A stretch of 64,000 nt of DNA from Eriocheir sinensis (Eukaryota > Arthropoda > Malacostraca > Decapoda > Varunidae), in the NCBI RefSeq assembly GCF_024679095.1, contig NW_026111757.1, positions 180,001-244,000 on the forward strand, written 5' to 3'. Numbering within the stretch: the first letter of the stretch is position 1; every line of letters begins with the position of its first letter. The notes beneath the pieces are model-generated. The model searched no databases. It was not told the origin of the DNA and worked only from the letters and a program-made list of their open reading frames with translations. The position numbers and the translations under genes are program-made. This document shows positions 52,601 through 62,674 of the stretch, piece by piece.

Positions 52601-53140
52601 ATGAGTTACAGGGTTGTTATTGGAGGTCATTCGCAGGTTCCTAACTTTATACCAGCCCTTCAAGATACAGAAATTGGAATCTGTAAAGTAAATGGCGGAA
52701 AACTTAAAGATTTTTGGGAGCATTCACGATTCCATGTAATGCGGGAAGATGAACACGACTTAGCCATTCTGTTCTTGGGCGGCAATGACGTTTATGATGG
52801 CTGCAGTCCTCGGGAACTAATTAATGAGATACTTCGAATCACTGACCACCTTCAACAACTTAATAAACGAGTGGCTGTCACATTACTGGAGCCTCGACAT
52901 TACAGTAATTGTAATAGATTTGGAGTTAGTCCTACAACTTATAATAAGGTTTCAAAGGCAATTAATAAAGGTTTGTGGAAAAGTTTAAAGAACAAGAACA
53001 TTCGAACCATCAACTTGGGAGCGAAACCCTTTGCAACAGGACACACAGCTGATGGTGTGCACTTTGAGCCACTAACAAAATTCTACATTGCTTCAAAATT
53101 CAGGAACTGTGTTGAGCACCACCTTAATAAAGCAACTTAG
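52601..53140 (+). CDS. SGNH-hydrolase-like ORF of the retrotransposon
   Basis: 179 residues from ATG 52601, intact. Has the SGNH signature blocks: GGHSQ near residue 8 (block I, nucleophile Ser), LFLGGNDVYDG near residue 66 (block III, GxND) and DGVHFEP near residue 157 (block V, DxxH). Such esterase-like domains are known in ORF1 of some CR1-type LINEs; one upstream of gag in a BEL element is less usual. Enzyme activity is inferred from the motifs. Confidence 0.75.
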   Translation: MSYRVVIGGHSQVPNFIPALQDTEIGICKVNGGKLKDFWEHSRFHVMREDEHDLAILFLGGNDVYDGCSPRELINEILRITDHLQQLNKRVAVTLLEPRHYSNCNRFGVSPTTYNKVSKAINKGLWKSLKNKNIRTINLGAKPFATGHTADGVHFEPLTKFYIASKFRNCVEHHLNKAT

Positions 53141-53160
53141 ATTTAATATAACAACAATGA

Positions 53161-56100
53161 CTGACTTCTATCGAACAGTGTAAAAGATCCTTGCAAGCCT
53201 TTAAAGGCCACATAACAAGAGCCATCAACAACTGCAATTCGATTATCTCAAGTGAAACTATAGATATAGATAAATTGGAAACATCAATTTCTTTCCTCGA
53301 GAGAAAGTGGCCTGGGTATGAAGAAGCTTACATGAGTTTAGAAGCAACAATGATAGCTTCTGATGTGGGATCTGACACGAGTTCGGAGCAAGAAGAATAC
53401 TATACAGTTTGGGAGAACTATCAAGACAATTTGGCGAAATTTAAATCTCGCTTACGAAACCTTGGTGAGAACCCAAAGAATGAAGCTCCCAGAGTAGGCA
53501 CTATGGCAATACCAAAGCTGCCCATAATTAAATTGCCAACGTTTTCAGGCGACTACACTGAATATGAATCCTTTTTTGATCAGTTTCAGGCCCAAATCGG
53601 GAAACGAAGTGACTTAGAGCCAGTAACCAAATTACAGTATTTAAAGTCTCAATTAAAAGGCAGTGCACTAGACTTAATTAAGAATATTCCATCTCTTGAT
53701 GTTAACTACCAGCACGCTGTTGATGCTTTAAAGGAAGTTTATGGAGATGGGGAAAGGATTAAAAGAGGCATCTTGAGTAAAATTCTAGATCTTGCATCTC
53801 CTACTAACAGCAGGAATGATCTTGAGTCCTTTAGAATATCTTTAATAAACTTAACAAGGGCACTGAAAGACAAAACAGACTACTCGGACTGCGAGTGGAT
53901 AATAGCCTTCATGTTCCAACGTAAGCTTCCTAAAGCAGCTATTCATCAACTCTACCTAAAATATGGTAAGAACTATTTTTCTATAGAGGAGATGACAGAT
54001 GGCCTAAAGCATCTAGTATCTCACATGGACATAGAAGATGGACAGGTGAGCAAGAAGTCAAAGGATAATAATACTTCAACGAATGAGAAACAAAATGCAA
54101 AAATTGATATTGGAACGTATTCCTATCACAAAGGAACTGATCAAGCTAAACCTAAATCAAAGGTAAACCTTCAGAACAAAGGAAAATGTGTATGTCTGTA
54201 CTGCAGCGGTCGACACTATACAAGTGAATGTGAAAATTATGCTACAGTGGCAACGAGACAATCTCGCTTGATGGAATTAAACCGATGCAGTAGATGTGTT
54301 AGTACACAACACAATGCAGACAATTGCAATATGGTGTTACTAGACTGCAAAAGATGTCATAAAGGTAAACATCATACCGCACTGTGTGTTTCCAAGGTTA
54401 AAGGCAGGAGTAGTAGTGTTCAAGAAGAACGTCCTCAAACCACACAGCAAGCTGTCATGTCAGTTAAAGGCAAAGTGAAGTCTAGATCAACAGCACTTCC
54501 CACAGCAACCATAGAAGTTCGCAATGAACATAGCAAACAAAAACTATATACCAGAGCGTTCTTTGACCAAGGATCTCAGTGCACTTTTATCAAAGAAGAC
54601 TTGGTTAAGAAGCTACAGTTGAAGATAAGTGGGAAAGTTAGACTGGCTATGTCTGGGTTTTTACATTCAAAGGATTATGAAGAGTATAACTTGGTACGCC
54701 CGGTTGTTCGTCTTGATAACAGGCTTAAAAGAATAACTGCCGTAGTAGTTGAGCGGCTCCCAGAAAAAAATCAGTGTGCCAGGACTAACCAGAGTTACAA
54801 AGATGTTGAAGGAGGCTGGGCTTGATCTTGCGGACAAACATTTGACTAGTGATGTAATAGATGGAATAGAACTTGTCATAGGTGGAGACTTCTACGGAGA
54901 ATTTATCACAGGTCTCGCAACTTACTCTCAAACTCGACTGAGTGGAAGCCCTGGAGGGTATTTAATATATGGACAGATTCCTAATAACGAAACAATCTTC
55001 AGAAAATTCACAGAATGCACTGGTGGCCAGATTGTGTATCCAACCAGATCCTACGGAGATCAAACAGCTGATGGAAGAAACTGAGGTGGAAATCCATAAA
55101 CTGTGGGATTTAGACACCATAGGAATTGATACCCAGAAACCTCCACCAGATGACTGTTTGGCATACCAAGATTATCTAGATTCTGTACAGTTCAAAGGAA
55201 ATAAGTACTTCGTCAGGCTGCCATGGAAATTGAATTGCCCTAAACTTCCCAGCAATTTTTCTATGGCGTTAGGACAGCTGAAGAGTTTAGCAAATACCCT
55301 GGCGGCACGAAATGAAGTTGAAGTTTATCATGATCTGATTCAGACTCAATTAGAGAATGATTTCATTGAGATAGTTCCAGCAGCATCTCCGACAGATCAG
55401 TGCCACTATCTCCCTCATCACGGGATTAAGAAAGATAGTGCTACAACTCCCTTGCGTATTGTATTCAACTGCAGTGCCAAGAGGAGCGGCCAACCGTCTC
55501 TAAACGACTGCCTATTGAAAGGACCCTCCTTAACTGAAAAACTAGGCGACGTATTGCTAAGATTCAGAACTAACAAGTACGCATTCAGTGCAGATATAAG
55601 TAAAGCCTTTCTGAGAGTAGGATTACAAGAGTGTGATAGAGATTTCACAAGATTTCTGTGGTATGAAAATCCGCAGAATCTTAGTTTTCCTCCAGTTACA
55701 TATCGGTTCAAGTCGGTGTTATTTGGAGCAACCTGTAGTCCATTCCTCTTGCAAGCTACCATAGATTACCATCTAAGGAACTCTGACAATATTTACAAAA
55801 CTCTAATAAGCCAGAACCTCTACGTGGACAACTTTCAAGGGACAGTTGATTGCCAACAACGACTATTTGATGTTTACGAAAATGCAAACATGGAATTAGC
55901 CAGGGCTAATCTTCCCCTGAGGGTGTGGGTCTCTAATAATGCGGCCCTTAATAGTAGAATTGCGGAGGATTTTGAAGATTATACAGTTCCATCTTCTGCT
56001 AGCGTATTGGGTCTATACTGGGATGTTCAGAATGACGAGCTAAGTATCAAACCACCTGCTTTTGTGGACCACAGTTCCCTTAGCAAGAGGAAATTATTGT

Positions 56101-56261
56101 CTCTGATATCTTCAGTATCTGACCCGCTTGGGTTACTAGCACCAATTCCCATCAGGGGAAAATTACTAGTAAAAGAAGCCTGGCAAATGAAGCGTGGTTG
56201 GGACGAGCCTTTGCCTCCCTCCTTTACAGAGGAATGGCTGAAATTAAAAGTGATTTCTTGA
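53161..56261 (+). pseudogene. gag-pol of BEL/Pao element, frameshifted
   Basis: Gag-like region from about 53161 (ATG 53157 is in another frame) with the DUF1759-type core (YESFFDQFQAQIGKRSDL, LKGSALDLIKNI) and two Cys/His knuckles (54190-54400). A DUF1758/aspartic protease-like part follows (FFDQGSQCTFIKEDLV, the DxGS type). The frame shifts at about 54800 and again near 55020, then runs to 56261 with reverse transcriptase motifs (DISKAFLRVGL, FGATCSPFLLQAT, LYVDNFQG). The catalytic motif is YVDN rather than YVDD, a variant I believe occurs in BEL elements. No RNase H or integrase before the 3' LTR. Confidence 0.9.
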
Positions 56262-56355
56262 AAGCAGACACCTCAGTAGTGAGAATGGATTATTGTAAAT
56301 ATTGTAAAATTACTGTACATGACAATGGGTTAAAGTATTTCCTTCGCGGGGAGGA

Positions 56356-57404
56356 TGTCAAAAAAAATTTTGACAGGGAATAATAAAAAATAAAACTACA
56401 AAAAAAATGGGAGTAATTATAAGAAAAATGCTACTCCTACTTAGAGGAGAGGACTAGATTGCACAGCTAACAGCAACAACAAAAATGCTACTCCTACTTA
56501 CGAGGAGAGGACTAGATTACACAAGTAACAAATACAAAATAAGTTAACCAGCAAACTAACTTAAATAAAACGATGCTTCAAAGAGCTGCTTCGAATAGCG
56601 CTTCAGAGTGCGAGGAAGGCAGCGAGAGAGGAAGCGAGCCTGTCAGAGGCAGCAGCTTATAGCTATTGAAAGAAGACGGGTCGGCGCTGGTTGTGATCCA
56701 CCGTCGGGCTCGATATTTACTTAGACACGGCAAGCAGTCGACGCCCTGGATTTCTACTACTTACTGCCGGGATACGTCAAACTACAATACTGCTCCCGCA
56801 TCACCAGCCTTACCAGATACGGCGAGCAGACACGACGCCCGGACTACTATACTACTAACAACTAGGATTCGTCGATCAACAATACTGCTGCCTGTCATTA
56901 ACACCCTGATGGTTACAGCTAAGTACCTTTCTAGCATTAATCCTAATTTGGCCAAATAGGTGAGGTGTTAGGGAAAGAAATACGCACGACTCACGAGAAT
57001 CGGAGACGTTGCGTATGAAGCAGTACTGTACGTGTGGTGCGTCATAACGTCCACGCGACAGAAGGGCAGTAAAGTGTTCGGCACCACGAATAAGCGGTGT
57101 CGTTACGGAGCATGAAAACAACAAACCTCAGGTAAATTATATCAATAGTTCAGAATCACCTGAGGTTGTCATGCTAAAATAAATTAACTTTCACAACAAT
57201 TCACTAAATCATTACGTTTCGCCCTTTTCAGTGGTTTGTTTAGGGTACGAGGACAACATTCAAATAACTGGAATCCATCTCCCTTTATGTGAGTAGAAAC
57301 CTGAACACCTTTTTATAAACCCAGCATTTAACTGTGAGCCACACCTACGAAGGTGAGGGGATTTCAGAGGGTTTACCCCAATAAGTGGCTATATATTTTC
57401 CACA
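56356..57404 (+). repeat. 3' LTR
   Basis: 1049 bp copy of 51503-52551. Preceded by the purine tract at 56348-56355 and followed by the CCATC target duplication. Confidence 0.95.
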
Positions 57405-58011
57405 CCATCACCATGATATCGCATAGATGTTGACGCGACAAACATTCTTCGAGTTTGCGACGCGTGTTAAGAACATCGCGCATACGCTGATCGATATCTA
57501 CTACACCACCATCATCATCTTCTGCAACAACGTACAACCGATCGCTCTGTCGTGTCAACAGTTTTGCCACAGATTATTGAATGGTTCCGTTTTCCGAAAT
57601 CGTCACTTCTACAGGTGGGGTTAGAATCAGGGTGTTGAGCGTGTCCGTTATGTTGATTCTCTTTCAAGTAACTTAACAGTTTGATGAGAGAAGCCAATCT
57701 TACGTGCTTGTGCTTGAATCTGTCAACATTGAGAGTAACACAGCGTAATATGTTGACAATTCATCCATAGCTTGTTCAGAATATGCAGTTCTAGGTTCAT
57801 TAACAAGACTAGGAGGTACGACCGTAGCCGTAGTATTTGTGTTAGTTGCAACATTTTCTTCGTCTAATTTTCTCTTCTTAGACTGCACCGCCGTCAGACA
57901 ATCAGTCGTTGATTTGGCTTTCATCGTCTTGTGATCGGATATAGCTATTACATTACCAATGTTATTTCTGATAAAAGATTTCATGGAGTGAATCAAGGAA
58001 AAGTTATCCAA
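57405..58011 (-). pseudogene. virus-like gene, 5' half, cut off by a retrotransposon
   Basis: Minus-strand coding: first frame from about 58011 (first ATG near 57984, MKSFIRNNIGNVIAIS, with an SKKRKLDEE basic patch) to 57700. It then continues in other frames (57697-57620, HNGHAQHPDSNP) and from 57570 to the retrotransposon (LEECLSRQHLCDIMV). A TAA in frame just before 57570 and at least one frameshift show decay besides the insertion. Its 3' half is at 51502-51061. Its 5' end is within 50 bases of the p53-like exons on the other strand. Confidence 0.65.
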
Positions 58012-58059
58012 GGATTTCCTGTAACTTTGAGTACATTTGTATTTGTGTTAGTGTTACAG

Positions 58060-58515
58060 ATGGTACAGTACTGGGACGCGACGTGTTTCACTTGCGGATT
58101 TGTGCTTGTCCGACACGAGATTTAAAGACAGACGAACAAGCTAACTCTAAGAAGAGAAGATTAAAACGCAAAAGATATTCAACTGAGACTCAGGTAAATG
58201 TCCAGACTAGATAAATGTTATATTTTATTGAGATGAAACATTATTATTATTATACGAATCTTCAAATTTCTTTCTTGTATTTTCAGATCGCAAAATACCA
58301 AAACGAGTTGACCCAGAGCCTCATGTGTCCAACTTAAATGAAGTTTACAACATTAAGGTAAAGATTTAAAAAAAAAATAAGTAGGAGTGGAGATAAGCTT
58401 CTATACGAGTTGCATTTACATTTTATCTAATCATAATCTCCCATTCTAGGTAGTTGGACGTCAGTTGTACTTGTTCATGATGAAGATCATGAGTTTTACT
58501 CCAGCACCCACCTGA
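58060..58515 (+). pseudogene. p53: p53-family gene, last DNA-binding exon and tetramerisation exons
   Basis: Block 1 (58060-58193), after a T-rich tract and TTACAG, reads DGTVLGRDVFHLRICACPTR then DLKTDEQANSKKRR. That is the end of the p53 DNA-binding domain (LGR..F..RICACP.RD), keeping the Arg and two Cys of the RxCxCP motif, followed by a basic nuclear-signal-like stretch. A GTAAAT...TTTCAG gap leads to block 2 (58287-58357, NLNEVYNIK). A GTAAAG...TTCTAG gap leads to block 3 (58450-58515, VVGRQLYLFMMKIMSF, stop). Blocks 2 and 3 resemble the tetramerisation domain, split where, as I recall, vertebrate p53 also has an intron. The phase between blocks 1 and 2 does not match, so the copy is decayed or a splice site is misplaced. 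Confidence 0.65.
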
Positions 58516-58959
58516 ACATTCCTGACGCTCCATGTCAACAAAACGAAAACACGATGGTACACCAAGAGCAGGATGTGCTCATGAGAAACATGTATTCTAA
58601 TAATCTGAAGAAGCTCAAAGAAAAGCTGAAGAACTTGAGAGAAGAAAGCAAACAGGGGAGTGAGCAGAAAAGCATCGAAATTATAGAAATAGAAAGCCCA
58701 GAAAACTCAGAAAAAGAAAAACAGGGAAGCCCAGAAAATACAGAAAAAGGAAACACTAAAAAAAAGAAAACAATCCTATAGAAGAACCACTAAACCTAAT
58801 CAAAGACAACAACCCTATAGAAGAGCCACTAAACCTAATCAAAGATAACAAACCTGTATCATTACGTACGGTGAAAAGAAACAAACCATATCGTCACATT
58901 CCATTTGTACATGTCACAAGGGAACCTCGAGAACCTCTTGTTACTCTCAAGAAATTCTG
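58450..58959 (+). pseudogene. charged coiled-coil reading frame downstream of the p53-like exons
   Basis: In another frame of block 3, coding-like sequence runs from about 58452 (VVLVHDEDHEFYSSTHLNIP) through a Lys/Glu coiled coil (MYSNNLKKLKEKLKNLREES) to 58781. There an A8 run (58758-58765) precedes a further frame ending at 58959 with a duplicated (N)NPIEEPLNLIKDN motif and PLVTLKKF. It could be the C-terminal part of the same host gene by alternative splicing, or a second gene. Not recognised. Confidence 0.4.
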
Positions 58960-59685
58960 AGTTAAGTAACACATGTATGTAAATAGGGTTTAGCTAAAGT
59001 AGGGTCCAATATTTTAAATATATTTTTCGAAACGTTTTTAAAGTGTTATTATATAAATGTGTTTGAACAAAGTTAAACGGAAAAGAAACTTGCACATAGT
59101 TTGTGCAAGAAACTGGGGTAAGGATATGCAAAGAGTTTGTCACAGGCAGGATCTACACACAGTTTAACCGGAGAAGAAACTGGGGTCAGGATTTGCACAG
59201 AGTTTGTCAGGTGGGTTCAAGATTTGCACAGTTTAACTAGTCCCTGTTAAATTTGTTTCATAACACACATGTATATAATTATGGTATTTTTATTTAATAA
59301 AAAAGTATACTGTTCTGCATCTCAATCCTTCTTCAACTATATCTAGACAATACTGACAGCAAGGAATAATGGTGACTTAAGATCTTCATCAAAGTTTGTA
59401 GAGATCTTCATCAAAGTTTGTAGAAATAAGTCAGTATCGTGCACAGAAACACATTCGAGTATAGACGACATTTACGCTATCACGTTCTTAACCTTCTAAG
59501 AAGGCTCCGGGTGAATATGTGTTTTAGTCTTGAAGCGACATTCAGATCAATTGTAAATTATGCATTACATGTAGCGTGTCCACACTGAGATCTTTCAAAT
59601 CAACTGCAAGAACTAAAAGTTAATTCGAACTACAACTACAAGTCACGGACACACTTTGACATTTAATTTACTTAATTGGAGTGTT
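58960..59685. other. non-coding with short imperfect repeats
   Basis: Two to three copies of GAAACTGGGGT(A/C)AGGAT(A/T)TGCA and GCACAGAGTTTGTCA at 59108-59235; a tandem GATCTTCATCAAAGTTTGTAG pair at 59380-59420; one diverged hr-like half near 59500. No gene. Confidence 0.6.
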
Positions 59686-59689
59686 AACG

Positions 59690-60720
59690 AATCGGAAGCT
59701 TCGAAAGAAAAAGACACACATTCACCTCACTTAAGGTTGGACAACATTCAGTACGAACTAAATTCAGAATTGGAAGCTTCGCAAGACAAAGACACACATT
59801 CACCTCAATCAAGGTTAGACCACATTTAGTAAGAATTAAATTCAGAATCGGAAGCATCGGAAGATAAAAACACACATTCACCTCACACGAGTTAGATTAC
59901 ATTTAGTACGAACTAAATTCGGAATTGGAAGCTTCGCAAGACAAATACACATATTCACCTCAATCAAGGTTAGACCACATTTAGTACGAACTAAATTCAG
60001 AATCGGAAGCATCGGAAGAGAAAAACACACATTCACCTCATTCAAGGTTAGACAACATCCAGTACGAACTAAATTCAGAATTGGAAGCTTCGCAAGACAA
60101 AGACACACATTCACCTCATACAAGGTTAGACGACATTCAGTACGAACTAGATTCAGAATCGGAAGCTTCAGAAGACAAAGACACGCATTCACCTCACACA
60201 AGGTTAGACGACATTCAGTACGAACTTTAAAGTCAGAATTGTAAGTCAGTGTGTTACTGGTTTGCATACCTCATGTGTACATCTCTCTATGTAGATCCTA
60301 ACTCCACTCTGTGGTTAACATAATACTTCAAGACATAGACACATATTCACCTCAATCAAGGTTAGACGACATTTAGTACGAACTGAATTCAGAATCGTGA
60401 CATTTTCAGAATCGAAAGCATCGGAAGATAAAAACACACATTCACCTCACACAAGGTTAGACTACATTCAGTATCACCTCACATAAGGTTAGACGACGAC
60501 ATTCAGTACGAACTAAATTCAGAATCGGAGGCATCGGAATACAAAAACACACATTCACCTCACACATTCAGAATTGGAAGCCTCTCAAAACAAATACACA
60601 CATTCACCTCACACAAGGTTAGACGACATTCAGTACGAACTAGATTTAGAATTGAAGCTTCATAAAACAAATACACACATTCACCTCACACAAGGTTAAA
60701 CAAAATCGGAAGTTCCGGAA
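59690..60720 (-). repeat. 78-bp repeat array, inverse orientation (array 3)
   Basis: About 11 diverged units of AATTCAGAATCGGAAGC, TTCGCAAGACAAAGACAC, ACATTCACCTCA and AAGGTTAGACGACATTCAGT, opposite in direction to arrays 1 and 2 and more degenerate, with partial deletions near 60250-60350 and 60500. Confidence 0.9.
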
Positions 60721-61090
60721 GATTAGGACACACATTCAATTCGATCGAGGTAAGATGATATTGGCACTCTTGTATACACCCCCATGTAAATCCGAACCCA
60801 ACTCTGTTTAGTTCGTGTATCCATTCAATTCGATCGAGGTAAGATGATATTGGCAGTACACCCCATGTAAATCCGGACCCGACTCGGTTTAGATCGTGTA
60901 TCCACACATTCAATTCGATCGAGCTAAGATGATATTGGCACTCTTGTGTACACCCCCATGTAAATCCGGACCCGACTCTGTTTAGATCGTGTATCCACAC
61001 ACATTCAATTCGATCGAGGTAAGATAATATTGGCACTCTTGTGTACACCCCCATGTAAATCCGGACCCGGTTCTGTTTAGTTCGTGTATC
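60720..61090 (-). repeat. tandem repeat with GGACCCGACTC core
   Basis: Four units of about 90 bp: CACATTCAATTCGATCGAGG, AAGATGATATTGGCACTCTT, GTACACCCCCATGTAAATCC, GGACCCGACTCTGTTTAG. The latter half resembles the coding minisatellite at 16147-16296 in reverse complement. Confidence 0.9.
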
Positions 61091-61200
61091 CCTCACCCAC
61101 ATGTTGCGAAATTTATGCACAAGTCAGTGAAGATGTCTTGCACGGAGACGTAAAATAATGGACCCCACTTTTTGACAATAAGATATTTATAAAATGTACA
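61080..61200 (-). repeat. dispersed repeat, copy 2
   Basis: Reverse complement of 16010-16130 (GTTTAGTTCGTGTATCCCTC, CACATGTTGCGAAAT, TGTCTTGCACGGAGACGT, GGACCCCACTTTTT). In both places it lies next to the GGACCC-type tandem repeat, so the two form one composite unit. Confidence 0.8.
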
Positions 61201-61259
61201 TGTAAATATAAATGAATGTTGTTTAAACTTTATTGAGGTGTTTTTCTCTTGTGATGCAA

Positions 61260-61745
61260 TTATACTATGTAACAGTATTGTTAAAATCTGAAGCTCCGGA
61301 AGACTAAAACACATATTCACCTCGGTTAAGGTTAGACGACATTTGAATGTCATCTAAACTCCATTAAGGTGAATGTGTGTTTTTCCCTTGAAATGCATCC
61401 AATTCTTAATTTGAGTGTTAACAGAATCGGAAGCTCCGGAAGACTAAAACACACATTCACTTCGGATAAAACACACATTCACCTCGGTTAAGGTTAGACT
61501 AGATTAGAATGTATAATAAAATCCATTAAGGTTAATCTGTGTTTTGTCTTGAGATGCATCCAATTCTTAATATGAATTTTTCACCTGGTGACATGTTGAT
61601 TTATCCACTTAAATTAATTATCACCAAAAAATTTATGGAAGTAAGAAACGAACAGAATCGGAAGCTCCGGAAGACTAAAACACACATTCACCTCGGTTAA
61701 GGTTAGATGACATTTGAATGTCGTCTAAACTCTATTAAGGTTGAG
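61260..61745. repeat. hr-like palindromic repeats, degenerate
   Basis: Three to four diverged units with AATCGGAAGCTCCGGAAGAC, CACACATTCACCTCGGTTAA and the mirror CTAAACTCCATTAAGGTGAA, as at 22650-23200. Confidence 0.85.
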
Positions 61746-62055
61746 CATTGCATGTGTTTAATTTTTGCTCTTTATCTTGTAATATATTCTTTAAATAACT
61801 TTGTTCATTTCTTAAACTTTGGATTATTTTGTCCTTTTCTTCAATCTTTAATTTTTCTTTTTTGATTATTTCATCATATTCTGATATTTGTTTCTCATGT
61901 TCTGATATTTTTTTCTCATATTCTGATATTATTTTCTCATATTCTGTTGTGTTGAAATTCAAATCCAATACAGACATTTTACTAGTTTCTTTAAGTGGCT
62001 CTAATTGACTATGTATTTCATCTCTTTCCATTTTGATTTTTTCTTGCTTACTCAT
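61735..62055 (-). CDS. small coiled-coil protein
   Basis: ATG 62055, 106 residues, intact. Residues 1-25 are charged; 38-100 form a long coiled coil with four near repeats of ISEYEKKISEHEKQ. Ends where hr-like repeats begin, so the last ten residues may not be native. Function unknown. Confidence 0.5.
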   Translation of the reverse strand: MSKQEKIKMERDEIHSQLEPLKETSKMSVLDLNFNTTEYEKIISEYEKKISEHEKQISEYDEIIKKEKLKIEEKDKIIQSLRNEQSYLKNILQDKEQKLNTCNAQP

Positions 62056-62169
62056 ACAAATTCGAAAAGATTATTTTTCTTTTGCAAGTATTTCCTTAAT
62101 ATTTTTAAGAGCAGATTGCAATTCTTTTTCATTTTGGTTTTGATTCAGAAGAACGTGGACGCTTGTCTG

Positions 62170-62541
62170 ATGCGTATACCCGAAACGTTAGATTCTTTCA
62201 ATCCTTTGTTTCTTGACGATGAAGTTTGGTTAATTGAATGTCAAACGACAAACTGCAAGTGTCACACGTTAAAGGAGATGAACTTAACTTCTCAGTCACC
62301 CACTGAACTTATCGTTTTATTTTTAATGTGTATGAATCACCGTCGATTTTTGAAAAACGGTCTGTATCGTCGTCAGGTGAACCCAGTGCGCTCGGATGTG
62401 ATCCGCTTTCCGTTGAAAGACGTCCTAGGCAGGTTCAAGGAATCTGAATTACAGTTAGAGGATCGCGATATGATCATCATGATATACTGCTTTCTCTTTT
62501 CTCAAGATACACTAACAGGTCTGCCGATCCGATTAATTTGA
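62170..62541 (+). CDS. unknown virus-like protein, 5' end uncertain
   Basis: ATG 62170 (MRIPETLDSFNPLFLDDEVW); the frame is open further upstream into T-rich sequence that is probably not native. 123 residues with CQTTNCKCH, a possible metal site, and RFPLKDVLGRFKESEL. Intact to the stop. Same strand as, and 130 bases before, the long frame at 62675. Confidence 0.5.
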   Translation: MRIPETLDSFNPLFLDDEVWLIECQTTNCKCHTLKEMNLTSQSPTELIVLFLMCMNHRRFLKNGLYRRQVNPVRSDVIRFPLKDVLGRFKESELQLEDRDMIIMIYCFLFSQDTLTGLPIRLI

Positions 62542-62674
62542 TAATCTACGTGCTTATCATTCGTTTTCTTTACAAGTCGGCCGAGTTAATGTTCTATCCG
62601 TTTGAAAACGCTGCTTCACAATCCGATGAGGGTGCATTCTCAGCATATGTGACGGGTTACCTCCCGTGGTCATA

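Larger units (their letters stand above)
51503..57404 (+). mobile_element. BEL/Pao LTR retrotransposon (deleted derivative)
   Basis: Two near-identical LTRs (51503-52551 and 56356-57404) start TGTCAAAAA and end CCACA. They are bounded by the target duplication CCATC at 51498-51502 and 57405-57409. A primer-binding site complementary to a tRNA 3' end (TGGTCCTTCGAACCGGAT, 52563-52580) sits 11 bases after the 5' LTR, and a purine tract (GGGGAGGA, 56348-56355) precedes the 3' LTR. The internal region encodes an SGNH-like protein, gag with zinc knuckles, a protease and a reverse transcriptase. RNase H and integrase are missing. Not viral; it landed in an endogenous viral gene. Confidence 0.95.
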
